40,558 bases of DNA from Diphasiastrum complanatum (GCA_029204225.1 MU835262.1:1-40558), one strand, 5' to 3'. Shown: positions 21,334 to 32,439, counted from the stretch's first letter. The notes: generated by a model from the sequence alone, not told the origin. Program-made: numbers and translations.

Positions 21334-22258
21334 ATGGCGATTCGTGGATCCTCCATGATACTGTGCTTGTTTATCATAATATCAACCACCACAGTCCTGC
21401 TTCAGCAGGTTCATGGAGCGCGTTCTGTTTTGAAGAAGGGTAAAAAATCTTGCGTTTTGGAAGTTTTTCTTTGAATTCTTTTGCTGAACAAGCAAATTGT
21501 TAGAGAATTAAGCTGTCAGAAGTTACTCCTCTGCTAACTAGAAAATTGTTTGTTGGGTATACTTATTGGCAGGAGAATTGGAAGCTGCGTACTTGAATCG
21601 TTTGCTTTCACGCACTCTAGCCGAATCAGAAGGAGCTATTAGTGTCAACGGAGCAGCAGCAACACCATCACCAAGTACTCAAGCTGAAGCACCTGCGTCT
21701 CCCACCCAGACCAATACTGCTCAAGCTGAAGCACCATCTCCCACCAACTCAATCGTCAACCATCCCATGCCACACGTCCACATGTTTCCACATCCTTTTC
21801 CGCATCCAATTTTTCCCCATCAATATATTCCAGTACATCCTTTGCCCTTCCACCTTCACCCCCAATTCATGCTAATGCCAATGCTGATGCGGCACAATGA
21901 AAACCAGCAAGTAGCACAACAACAACATGATGAAGTCAAAGATGCAAATGGTATGAAGAATATTGTGGTGCCCCATGCACATGCTTTCCATGGATCTTGG
22001 CCTCATCCTCTAGCTGCTTGGAATCCACATCCTCAGGCGTTTCCTTATCATCTTCCTTTGATGCCTCATCCTTTTGTGCATCCTTTCCATCATCCCTTTA
22101 TTATGCCTCATCCTGCAGCTCATCCTCCAGCCAGTGCACCAATAACTTCGACTTCCTCTCCGGCAGATTCCCCTTCTACTACTCCAGCATCCTCCTCTGA
22201 TCTTTTTACTCCCTCTCCCTCTCCCTCTCCCTCTGCTACCTCCTCCTCATCTCCCTAA
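21334..22258 (+). CDS. Secreted histidine/proline-rich protein, two exons (unknown family)
   Basis: Exon 1 is 21334-21439 and exon 2 is 21573-22258, joined by a GT-AG phase-1 intron; the product is 263 residues. The ATG at 21334 sits in ACCATGG, an excellent initiation context; an in-frame ATG at 21259 would put 25 residues ahead of the signal peptide and is less likely. Residues 1-28 form a signal peptide (hydrophobic core MILCLFIIISTTTVLL, likely cut at VHG/ARS), so the protein enters the secretory pathway. Residues 29-60 (ARSVLKKGELEAAYLNRLLS) are charged and probably helical. Next come AEAP(A)SPT repeats, then about 120 residues with some 22 His mostly as HP (PHPFPHPIFPHQ, HPFVHPFHHPF), split by an acidic/Gln linker (NENQQVAQQQHDEVKDA). 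The tail is Ser/Pro/Thr-rich (SPSPSPS), like hydroxyproline-glycoproteins. There is no C-terminal hydrophobic GPI signal. I do not recognise the family; apoplastic metal or pH-dependent binding is inference from composition. Confidence 0.85.
21440..21572 (+). other. Intron of the His/Pro-rich gene, 133 bp
   Basis: Donor AAGG/GTAAAAAA, acceptor TTGGCAG/GA. Phase 1: the G of exon 1 completes a Gly codon with GA of exon 2. Removing it links the signal-peptide exon to the 680-bp open exon without a stop. Without splicing the frame ends 12 codons into the intron. Confidence 0.85.
22211..22234 (+). repeat. (CCCTCT)4 hexanucleotide repeat coding Pro-Ser
   Basis: Lies in the 3' end of exon 2 and encodes the alternating SPSPSPS of the protein tail. 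Because the unit is six bases, length changes keep the frame. Confidence 0.85.
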
Positions 22259-23543
<1,285 letters not shown>

Positions 23544-23814
23544 AAAACAAAGATTACTTGGAGTTATGTACAACCTCTACTAGTGGACTAATTAATGCCA
23601 TACAAATATTGATTTCTAACAGGAGTCGTTTTCAACACACTTTTGTGTGCATGCGCACAAAAGTGCGCATAAAACCCTTGGTCACTTGATGAGACATAAC
23701 ATGCCATCAAATGATCAATTGTATGTGGAACTAGACTTGACTCTTCATTGTGTTATTGGAAGACTTAAATTTTTTCTTTTTACAATTGGTGGCAATTTGC
23801 CCCCCAAAAACTTC

Positions 23815-24340
23815 AATTTTCAGCACTTTTCAACACTTCACATGGGTAACTTTAGGTGCACATAGATATCTTTATGGGATTCCAACTTTACTTTTTTTTA
23901 ATAGACATGTTTCTATGGTCATAAAGGATTTTTGGCAACAAAAGGGCTGTAAAAAGCACCCTCAAAAGAGCTGCAACTTTCTAGCACCTTTCAATAAAAT
24001 TTTTCAACACTTTTCAGCACTTGACATGGGTAACTTTAGATGCACATATCTATCTCTACATAACTCCAAATAATAAAAAAGAAAATATTGAGAACATGTT
24101 TCTATGGTCATATAATACTTTTTAAAGTAGACAATCCAATTTTTTTTTGTTAAAATCATGGTGTTATACACTCAAATATAATATTTTAAGTTTTGGTGAT
24201 TTTTTATCAACACTTAAATGGGTAATTTTGGATGAATGTATCTATCTCTATAGAACTCAAAATTCAAAAAAAAATTAATAGGCACGTTTCTATAATCATA
24301 TAGGATTTTTAAGAGTAGACAGGCTGAAAATAGAATGTAA
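23815..24340 (+). repeat. Degenerate ~190-bp tandem repeat, three units
   Basis: The anchor CA(A/G)CACTT..ATGGGTAA(C/T)TTT recurs at 23831, 24015 and 24208, and a second anchor, (A/G)CA(T)GTTTCTAT..TCATA, at about 23905, 24095 and 24284. Both anchors keep a spacing of 184-193 bp, so this is a true tandem array. Units differ by many substitutions and small indels. Origin unknown; it could be satellite or LTR-internal. Confidence 0.8.
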
Positions 24341-24427
24341 ATTCACAACACTGTAGTCCCATACATGAAAACATTGAAGTTTCATCAGTACCCCCACATG
24401 TTTGACACATCATATCTTACATATAAG

Positions 24428-25490
24428 TTAGCAGATGCAGTGGTCCATAGTAGCTCGAATGTACCTCATGACTCTTATGAGAGCCTTCCAATGGGTAATG
24501 CCAGGATTAGCCATAAATTGGCTGAGTGAGCTTACTGCAAAAGAGATGTTAGGTCTTGTACAGACCATTGCGTACATGAGAGATCCAAGTATCAATCGAT
24601 AAGAATACTCTCTCATCTACTCCTCTTCCTGCTTGGTCTGAAGACATTGGTCCCTTGACAAACACAGGCCTGGATCCATCAGTGAGTGAGCTAACTTACA
24701 ATTCATCAAATTATATCTATCAAGAACATTGTGAAGATATCTTTGTTGAGTAATATAAATCAGTCATCTCACTCTATCTCGGGATTTGACAGACAGAAGT
24801 GAGCTTCACCCAGATCAGTCATGTCGAATTCAGAAAACAACATCTATTTAGCATTCTTAACCAAATCAGTATTGTTGTTGAAAAGAAACGTATCATCCAT
24901 GTATAAGGTGATGATAATGAATGATTGCTGCCTGACTTGAAATAGACGTTGCAATCAGTAGTGCTTGGTTGGAATCCTTGTTGGATGAGGAATGTATTGA
25001 TCCTTTGAAACCAAGCTCTGGCTGACTGTTTCAAGCCGTAAAGTGCCTTGTAGAGTTTACAGACATGATTATTCATACCTTTTAGAATATATCCTTTGGG
25101 TTGGATCATGTAGATGTCTTCTTCCATAACTCCATTCAGATAAGCTATTTGTACATCAAATTGATGTACTTCAAGGTCGGCTGCTGCTGCATATGATAGG
25201 AGGGCTCGAATCGATGAATTGACTATTGGACTAAAACTCTCACTGTAGTCAACATTGGAAATCTGAGTAAATCCTCGTGCTACCAGTCTTTCCTTCCTTC
25301 TATCAATCGCTCCATTGGCATTGTACTTGATCTTAAAGATCCATTTGCAATCAATGATATTGCAGCCAACAAGAGCTTCGACTAATGACCACGTCTGGTT
25401 CTTGATCAGAGATGAATACTCTCTGTCCATGGCTTCTCTCTAGAGATCAGAGTCTGGTTGGCTAAGTGCCTCTTCGACTGTCATCGGTTC
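24428..25490 (-). pseudogene. Copia reverse transcriptase remnant
   Basis: The minus strand gives MDREYSSLIKNQTWSLVEA (25430), IDCKWIFKIKYNANGAIDRR, LVARGFTQISNVDYSESFSP, LEVHQFDVQIAYLNGVMEED and LYKALYGLKQSARAWFQRIN, then a frameshift and, in the next frame, ITLYMDDTFLF with the YMDD catalytic box near 24905. A last block, YRLILGSLMYAMVCTRPNIS to GITHWKALIRVMRYIRAT (24616-24428), is the RT/RNase H connection. The match stops at 24428, so RNase H and the 3' LTR are gone. It copies RNA to DNA in the Copia replication cycle but is inactive here. Confidence 0.93.
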
Positions 25491-26459
25491 CTATATCAAA
25501 AGACAGACAGACTTAGGAGTATACCTTGTGGGTTGTGTGCGCACTCGCTCTGATCTTTTTGGAGGAATTGACTGATGAATCATTCTTGGGACTTGTTGCT
25601 GGGTAGCAGCAACATCTTTGTCTGACTCACTGTCAAGTAGTGGATTTGACGATGGACATGCTTGAGCCTGAAGCTCGAATTGGCGTGCCAATGGCAGGCG
25701 TTGAAGGTCCTCCTGGAACAATGCCTTTGTCTTTGATGTCGATGAATTGATCCTCGTTGAAGACTTTATCTCGGCTGAACAAGATTTGCTGGGTATCGGG
25801 ATCATACAACTTGTATGTGTTGTCAGATGAGGTATAACTAATCATGTTGGTCTTGAGACCTTGGAAGTCAAATTTTTTCCTCGTCTCTTTTGGGATCTAC
25901 GCGTAGACGATGCATCCGAACACTCGTAGGTTCTTCACAAAAGGCTTAGAGCCTGTCCACACCTCATGGGGTGTTCTGCCTAAGAAGGCCTTGGTTGAAC
26001 ATCTGTTCTGGACGTAAGCTGCAGTGGAGACAACTTTGTAACCAGGGTACGGTTCTTCCTCTCAGCACAAGCCGTTTGACTGAGGAGAATAAGGAGCGAT
26101 AAATTGCTGCTCAATGCCTTGGCTTTGGCATTATCCTTAAATTTGGTAGAGATATACTCTCCACCATTGTCATACCTCAAGGCTTTAATCGTCCTTCCAC
26201 TCTCTTTTTTTGCATGCTCCTTAAAGATTCTGAAGCAATTAAAAGCTTCTGATTTCTTCTTGATAAAATACAGCATAGTTCTTTTGGAGAATTCATCAAT
26301 AAAAGTTATGAAAGACTTTGCATCCTTAAGAGAAGGATTCTGCATCGGCCCACAAATGTCTGTATGTACGACATCTAACAATCCTCTAGCAGTATGCTGA
26401 TGGCTTGATCTAAATGGTTTCCTAGTCTGTTTACCAACTAAACAATCTTGACATACAGG
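25491..26459 (-). pseudogene. Copia integrase remnant
   Basis: Minus strand, 26381 leftward: DVVHTDICGPMQNPSLKDAK (first catalytic Asp in HTD), FITFIDEFSKRTMLYFIKKK and ALRYDNGGEYIS (second Asp), then a frameshift before the SPQSNG-type helix with AERKNRTLV (catalytic Glu). The C-terminal part reads FDFQGLKTNMISYTSSDNTY and LYDPDTQQILFSRDKVFNED (25880-25750), the usual Copia integrase tail. A linker with SERVRTQPTRYTP (25540) follows. Several frame changes. A 105-bp piece of this region recurs at 1064-1170. Confidence 0.93.
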
Positions 26460-27065
26460 TCACTCGACCTTATTATCAAGATAGTCTAGATTAAGAACAA
26501 TAGAATGTTTAGACATTTGATGTACAGAAGCATGATTCAAGTGACCAAGTCTATAATGCCTAAGTAAACTTTTATTTGCTTGAATAGAAGTACTGAGCGC
26601 CTGACTAGAGGTAGAAAAGCAATGACTTAATCTATACAAGTATCCATGCCTCTTTCCGAGTGCTAGGATCTTGTCTATCCTATCAACTACTTTGCATTGA
26701 TCACATTCGAATTCTACTTTATGTCCTAGATTTGTGATTTTGCTTATAGAGAGCAGATTTGTAGATAGATTGGATACATATAGGACTTTAGAGAGTAGCC
26801 TAGACTGATCATTTGCAAAGCTTAATCTTACAGTACCTTCACCTTTAGTAGGTTGTGTGCTACTATCACCAAGGTGGTATTTGTTGGTATTGTAGGGTGT
26901 ATTGGACTCGAAACAGCCAATGAGGTTGGTTATATGTTGAGTGGCACCGGAATCAGGAACCAAGAACTGTCGTTGGATGCTCCTTGATGGCTGGTCATGA
27001 AGGCGTCATGATCCGCTTCTTGAATAGGCTGTGGAGCTTCTGTAGCTGCATTGGCAGGCATTTTA
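26460..27065 (-). pseudogene. Copia protease and GAG-pre-integrase remnant
   Basis: The minus strand has the aspartic protease active site DSGATQHIT (about 26955-26930) preceded by an in-frame linker, then LLSKVLYVSNLSTNLLSISK, typical of Copia protease. Next comes the zinc-binding pre-integrase motif, RHYRLGHLNHASVHQMS, in which both His are kept while the Cys pair is partly lost. The match to Copia fades upstream at about 27065 (KNSKMPANAATEAPQ), so gag and the 5' LTR are absent. Same orientation as the integrase and RT blocks, with normal order. Confidence 0.93.
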
Positions 27066-27165
27066 GAGTTTTTGGCTCTAGAAAATTCTATGTCATCTAA
27101 TTAAATATGCTACTATTAAAAAAAGTTTGTTACAACAAAATGGTTCACACATTTGTGATAACGAT

Positions 27166-27286
<121 letters not shown>

Positions 27287-27769
27287 GTTGACTATATATA
27301 TAGCTTTTTAGCGTTCTCCATTTGAATACGATCCAACAATCCTAGTGATACAAATCAGAATGAAATATGTCGAAATCTTGATAGAATCCACAAGAAATTT
27401 GATAAAGTTCAAAAATCATTTCAACTGCCATGACTATTTCCAATGCAGTAAAACACTCTTTATTATGTGCTAAGATTAAGCGGTAAGATAACAACATTAG
27501 ACATGATTATCATCAAGGATGGATTATCCTTAATGTAGGAAATGTAGCAGATGCTTATGTCTCATTTGCACGAGACAAGACTAATAGGCCCAATAATGGT
27601 AGTAATCTAAGGTGTTATAGAGAAGATGATAATGTGAATATATAATTTGCATGATTGTGCATACTTGATTGTGATGAATTGCATTGTCAACATTTTGGAC
27701 TGAGCAAACGAGCAAAGGAGGAATATTGCAACCAGCAGGTGTATATCTACAATTTTTTTTCTTATTTGA

Positions 27770-28100
27770 AAAGAAAAGTCATTTTGACCAGAATGAGCAT
27801 ATGAAGATATTGCTTTTATAGATTTTCAATATAGTGAGGATAAGGAAAATGTTCATTTGATTAATGATACAAAAATTAGTGAGCATACATTGATCATTTG
27901 ATTCCTTTATAGTATTTTCAACAATATTTAAGGAACTTGGAGATATTTCTATATCCTCATCAACCATGTTTGTGTTGTCAATATTTAAGTCCTCCATTTC
28001 ATTCTCAGTGTAAGCATTTTCAAATACATGTGTTGCGCGTGGCTTAACTTGAACAACATACCACCATTTGTTGTTTAGTTGATCCAGTTGAAAAACACCT
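27770..28100 (-). pseudogene. CACTA transposase C-terminal scrap
   Basis: The minus strand reads GVFQLDQLNNKWWYVVQVKP, then PRATHVFENAYTENEMEDLN with an acidic tail. This resembles the end of TNP2-type transposases of plant CACTA elements, where a 'vFYLxDp...W.VVxkVxPR' block precedes an acidic terminus. It lies in the same orientation as, and just downstream of, the better-supported block at 28215-28503. Confidence 0.5.
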
Positions 28101-28214
28101 ACACATTTAACAATGTCAAGTTAAAAAGGTTGTTATCAACATGGAATTAAGGTCCACAATAGCTAGTTGTAATGAAATGATGTAAATTATTGACTATGAT
28201 TGAGAAAAAATGAA

Positions 28215-28503
28215 TGTATGTAAAGTTAATGTGACACACATGTTCACAATGGGATGGTGGTCCCTTGCAAATCATCTCGATATCGAGGAGTTTCACATAC
28301 AAGACAATTTTTTAGTCCTTGATACTCACACCATGATACAAGATGCAACCCTTTGGACAGGCATGATGTTGTGTATAGTCCATTCCCATTGCATTCAACA
28401 TCTTGCATGCCTCGGCTCTTGTCTCTAGCATACTATTTCCTTTTGGGAGTAGTTTGCGCAATATCTTGCATATAGCCAAATGAATTTTCATAACATGAAA
28501 CAC
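28215..28503 (-). pseudogene. CACTA (En/Spm) TNP2-type transposase scrap
   Basis: The minus-strand frame gives ILRKLLPKGNSMLETRAEAC, KMLNAMGMDYTQHHACPKGC and ILYHGVSIKD, then a stop; a shifted frame continues LVCETPRYRDDLQGTTIPL. This matches the conserved TNP2 core 'LP..N.mp.s.yEakk.l..lGl.y..IhaC.ndCiLy....... CP.C..sRy', including the Cys pairs thought to bind zinc. TNP2 cuts CACTA elements in the nucleus. The rest of the protein and both element ends are missing. Confidence 0.75.
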
Positions 28504-30190
28504 AATTCCAAAATGGAACTAACTTCCAAGCATCCTCAAGCAAGCAAGTTCTCATCAAAAAGACTCTCAACCAACATCACATCAAAAGTATCACATCAAA
28601 CTCAAACTCTCCACTCTCAACTTAGCAACTATCAACATTATCTCATTATCCAAAATTCCAACTATCATCCAACTATATCTTAACACAAAGAGTGGCCTCC
28701 TTTTATAGTAAATCCCAAGTGTCCCCCTTCAAAATGAGGCTTTGCCAATTTTCATGCCCTTCAAGCCCTCTTTGCCATTTGTCCTCAACCCATTTGATAG
28801 TACACCTAGTGGCCTCCATAAGAGAGCGAGGGAGTGGTGCATTCAAGGCCCTCTTCCAAAACTAGCCAAGATGCCATTTTTGTCAAAGGCTAGGGAGGCC
28901 GTTCAAGTTTCCCCTTTTGTACACCCTAGAAGCCCAAAATGTCAATGACTAGTGGGTGTACCTCCCAAATTTTTTACCCTCCATCCAAATTTTGGGTGAG
29001 GCCCTTTTTCAACCCCTATTTTTAGTAGGCAGCCTTCGTTTTTCTTTGGGTACCTGTGTTTTTGGCCTTCCTTCGATTTTTCAAGGGTCATGCACCTACT
29101 GCTCATTTGTCTGAGTTTTTGGCCTGTTGGGTAATTACTTGGCCCACACATTTCGTTAATTGTCCGTAAATTGCCCAAACTTGCCGTTAGGGTTTATGTG
29201 ACTCCTTGACACTGAATCCATATTTCCCGGTCCCGTTTTTACCCGAAACTTTTCTTTCTCGATTTTTTCTTCTGTGTTGACTTTTTCGGCATTCATGACT
29301 AGGGCTCCCACGACAACACGGTTTCCCTGAAAAATACATTGAGTGATCATATATTAGTAAAAATGGACTCAGTACATGGTATGATTTTAGCACGGTCATA
29401 CCGGCTATTTTTTTACAATTGGCCATTTTTTTTGAAAAGCCGTATAATATTTACCGGCCATTTCTAAGGCCGCAAAATTTGCTCTAGCCTCATTTAGGGC
29501 AGGCTGGGACCCAATTCTAGGTGGACCGGCACTTTTGGCTCGGTCTTACAAAGCATGACCACAAAATATTTTTGACGATTTTTTCGAAAGTCAGTTTCTT
29601 ACTTTTAAACTGTGTCTAGCCACTTTAGAGTGGGCTGGGACCCAATTCTAAGGCAAATTTGTGTCGATTTTTTTTCTAATAACCGGGTTTTATATGCCGA
29701 TTTTTTTCAATTATTGCGAACTTAAACTTCAATATTAGTCCGATTTTCCATGCGGAATATCGGCTAACATGAGGCTAGGTTGGCAAATTTGGACAAGAAA
29801 GCCAAGTACTTCCTTATCACATGTTGTATATTCACCTAACTTTACATAGGAAGAGGCTTTTGTATGTAAGCGACTCTCCATAGTGAACACTTAGAAAATT
29901 TTTGGAGCTCATTGGCAAATCTCGAGCTACTACACATTTGTATTGAGTGTTTTGATCTAAATGCAACCAAAGTGATGTTGCCCTCGTTCTCTATTTGCAG
30001 GCCATACTATAGCCTGTGGTTCACATGTGTGAACTCGGATTTTATCATTTGATCAATGCTTTATGATTATTCTTGATTGTTAAGTGTCAATTTGCTATTC
30101 TAGATTAATTTGTGTGTTTAGTTTCAGCAATAGATTGATTAGCAAACACCCAATCACTCTTGTGGATCTTGTGTAGATCCATTTAGGGTT
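28504..30190. other. No gene seen; diverged internal repeats
   Basis: CCAAGTGTC/CCCTTTTT-rich sequence around 28690-29100 of unknown origin, then a block in which GGCTGGGACCCAATTCTA recurs at 29502 and 29633. No supported open frame. Confidence 0.45.
29488..29655 (+). repeat. Direct repeat spaced 131 bp
   Basis: CTAGCC(T/A)C(A/T)TTTAG followed by GGGCTGGGACCCAATTCTA(A)GG-type sequence occurs near 29485-29522 and near 29616-29652. Two units of a possible tandem array or LTR-internal repeat. Confidence 0.7.
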
Positions 30191-30858
30191 CTAGATTATT
30201 GTACATTCACAAGAGGGGCCCAACTTACCCACCTCTTGAAACTCATCAGGCAAAACTGATATACTAGCTAACCTCATCTTAACAAAACTTGCTAAACTCT
30301 CATCTAATTCTACAAATGCAACATGTCTGCCCTTTTGGATAGCACATACACTAGTAGTGCCACTACCACTAAATAAATCTAAAATCCAATCTACAGGATG
30401 AGAAAACATTTCAATTAATTTATTTACAAGTTGTTGTGGCTTTTGATATGGACAACCCACAGAACCAATCATCGGATTTTTTTAGTTTTTTTGTCACTAC
30501 AAGAAAATCAAAATGATTTCCAAAATATGTGTTTCCTACAATGTTGTAATGCAACATGGATCTCTTTCCATTGGTAGAGAAGTAACCGATAATGAGATAT
30601 TCGATCTCATTACAGAGACGTGCACCACCAGAATTGCGCACATTTGGCTTGTACCTACAAACATTGACAGCAAATAGTCAGAAAATTAAATAACAAAAAA
30701 TGTTTAAAATTTAAAAAAGACTTGTAAATGTACATGTTTGATTACAATCACTTACCAAATGACATTCTCTATCCCTGCATTGCAGACTTCTAATAGGGCC
30801 TTGTGGACTCCTACTTGTTGCCAACTATAGTGCAATATCACTATTTTCCAAAGCGGAG
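30191..30858 (-). pseudogene. Beta-class amino (N4/N6) DNA methyltransferase fragment, spliced
   Basis: Exon A (30858-30756) encodes LWKIVILHYSWQQVGVHKAL to GIENVI. A 101-bp intron (GTAAGT...TGTAG, 30755-30655) follows. Exon B (30654-30191) encodes WYKPNVRNSGGARLCNEIEY and LIIGYFSTNGKRSMLHYN, then CPYQKPQQLVNKLIEMFSHP, WILDLFSGSGTTSVCAIQKG and VAFVELDESLA, ending at a stop. FSGSGTT is motif I (SAM binding), the PYQKPQQL block fits motif X and VELDE motif III; that order near the C-terminus marks the beta class of N4-cytosine/N6-adenine methylases (PF01555 type). The catalytic SPPY/DPPY motif IV should lie in upstream exons I cannot find. A frameshift sits in an A-rich run near 30485, between KKLKKSD and GCPYQKP. 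The spliceosomal intron argues against bacterial contamination. Gene decay, or a sequencing slip in the A-run, are both possible. Confidence 0.75.
30655..30755 (-). other. Intron in the DNA methylase fragment, 101 bp
   Basis: Donor TTTG/GTAAGT, acceptor TTTGTAG/G. Splicing rebuilds a Trp codon (TG + G) in NVIWYKPN, which fits the methylase family pattern, strong support that the intron is real. Confidence 0.7.
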
Positions 30859-31849
30859 CTGTTGATTCAAAAACATATTTCTTTTATATTGATTGACGAA
30901 GAATAACAAAAAAATAAATGCTGATATTTATGCTATTTATTCTATTATATTTACTAATTTTTGAGCTATAAAAATAGTGCAAATAGACTAGAAAATTTTT
31001 ACATCACACTTTCATAAAACAAAAAAATCTATGTAGTTGTTATAAATAGTTATTATGTATGTATTACTAATTATGAAAGAATTGTTATCGAATTATTACA
31101 AATGGAATTTTGTTAAATTAAGTTTATACTTCAATTTTTATTAATTATTTGAATAAAAACTAATATTTATTGCCAAAAAGTCTATCTCCATAAATCCAAT
31201 GCTCAAAACATCGTGATTGCATCAACCAATATTGCTACATTGCTTTGTAAAGCTTTCAAATCATCCGAAACAAGTAATATCATGACATAAATATAAATAA
31301 CCACGACTTCAAAAAAAAAGACAAAACATCTATATCACACAAAATACTTGTAAAAGCACTCACATCATTATAAACATTTATTTCATTTCTCTCTTTATCA
31401 CACTTTTTGCGTTACAAAATAGAGATATTGCATACATAAATCTCTACCAAAATAAACAACAAAATAATAAACTATTGACATTCAAAATTGTTTCAATCAC
31501 ATATCACAAATCAAAAGTAAAATGCAAATTCATCATCAAATTGATGGGCTTAGGATACTAGTTGAAAAAGAATTAAGGGTCAAAAGCCATGACTTTATTG
31601 CGTGGCTATTTATGGGCCCTTGGACTTGGTGAGCTAGTCATGGTACTAAAAGACATAGTGTTATTGATGGTTGCTTGTCACCATAAGAGTCATGGTTGAG
31701 GGTTTGGAAAGTGGGGGCGAGGCTCTTTGTCCTTCATTTGTGAGAAGTCCATAATGGGTGCAAATATGGGATGCATAATGCCTTGTGCTCAGGTGTCCTT
31801 TGTATTTTGGGACCACCTCCAGGAGCATAATGTCCATCCAATTTTCTCT
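30859..31849. other. No gene seen (very AT-rich)
   Basis: About 1 kb without open frames. Missing 5' exons of the methylase could lie here, but I could not recognise any. Confidence 0.45.
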
Positions 31850-31950
31850 CTCCTAGGAATTTGTCATTCTCTCTCCTCTCTCCGGTGGAATGCACGTTCT
31901 CTCTCCGGTGGAATGCATGCTCTCTCTCCTCTCTCCGATGGAATGTGCAT
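31850..31950 (+). repeat. Short tandem repeats with CTCTCTCC(GGTGGAATGCA) unit
   Basis: Three imperfect units, each CTCTCTCC followed by G(G/A)TGGAATG(C/T), at about 31870-31900, 31908-31920 and 31930-31950. Confidence 0.7.
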
Positions 31951-32024
31951 GTGCTATGCGGCAGCCCGTCATTGGTTGTCCACATCCACATTCCACCACA
32001 AACGTAAAAAAATTTGCAAAAAAA

Positions 32025-32125
32025 AAGAACGGCCAAAAAACCAAAAAAAAAAAAAAAACTGGTCCACACGTACGGACGTACAAACGTACCGTACGGCCAA
32101 AAAACAAAAAAAAAAAAAAAACTTT
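32025..32125 (+). repeat. Duplicated ACGGCC-poly(A) segment with a CGTAC-rich spacer
   Basis: ACGGCCAAAAAACC(A)n and ACGGCCAAAAAAC(A)n lie about 66 bp apart, separated by ACGTACGGACGTAC and ACGTACCGTACG, an imperfect palindrome. Long open frames here (poly Lys or poly Phe) come from the poly(A) tracts. Confidence 0.7.
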
Positions 32126-32145
32126 GCACAATGGCATTACGTAGG

Positions 32146-32260
32146 GGAAGGCCCGAAGCCCTCGGGCCTTCCTTGCTGGTCGGGGCCTGCCCGCGGGCTC
32201 CCGCCCTCGGGCAAGGGCCCTCCCAGCAAGGACGGCCCTCAAAAAGGGCCTTCCCACCTC
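32146..32260. repeat. GC-rich foldback island with nested inverted repeats
   Basis: GGAAGGCCCGA (32146-32156) pairs perfectly with TCGGGCCTTCC (32162-32172) around a 5-base loop. Just after it TCCTTGCTGG pairs with CCAGCAAGGA about 50 bp further on, enclosing the palindrome CCCGCGGG, and GGCCCT/AGGGCC forms a third small hairpin. GC content is far above the AT-rich neighbourhood. Confidence 0.85.
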
Positions 32261-32439
32261 CACCCACGTGATTACCACAACTAACAATATGCTCGTCCAA
32301 ATATCTTCATGTTTGTATGGTATAATCCTGTTTTTCCTCTTGACCCACCTTGCTTATGAAGAAATAAATCCATTCCCTTGTGATGGCGCCATGAAATCAC
32401 CAAGAAAATAGTCATTCTGTGTGGAATGGTTGAGCATTG

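Noticed and set aside
21642-22200. Alternative frames inside the His/Pro-rich exon
   Set aside because: Shadow frames caused by skewed codon composition; only the frame continuing from the signal-peptide exon is complete.
30191-30858. Bacterial contamination or a horizontally acquired intact restriction methylase
   Set aside because: A GT-AG intron inside the domain and continuous plant-type flanking DNA argue against contamination; no restriction enzyme partner is present.
31727-32300. Long open frames of 140-190 residues on both strands
   Set aside because: They owe their length to poly(A)/poly(T) tracts and GC-rich hairpins; products are low-complexity (poly Lys, poly Phe, Gly-Arg) with no domain.
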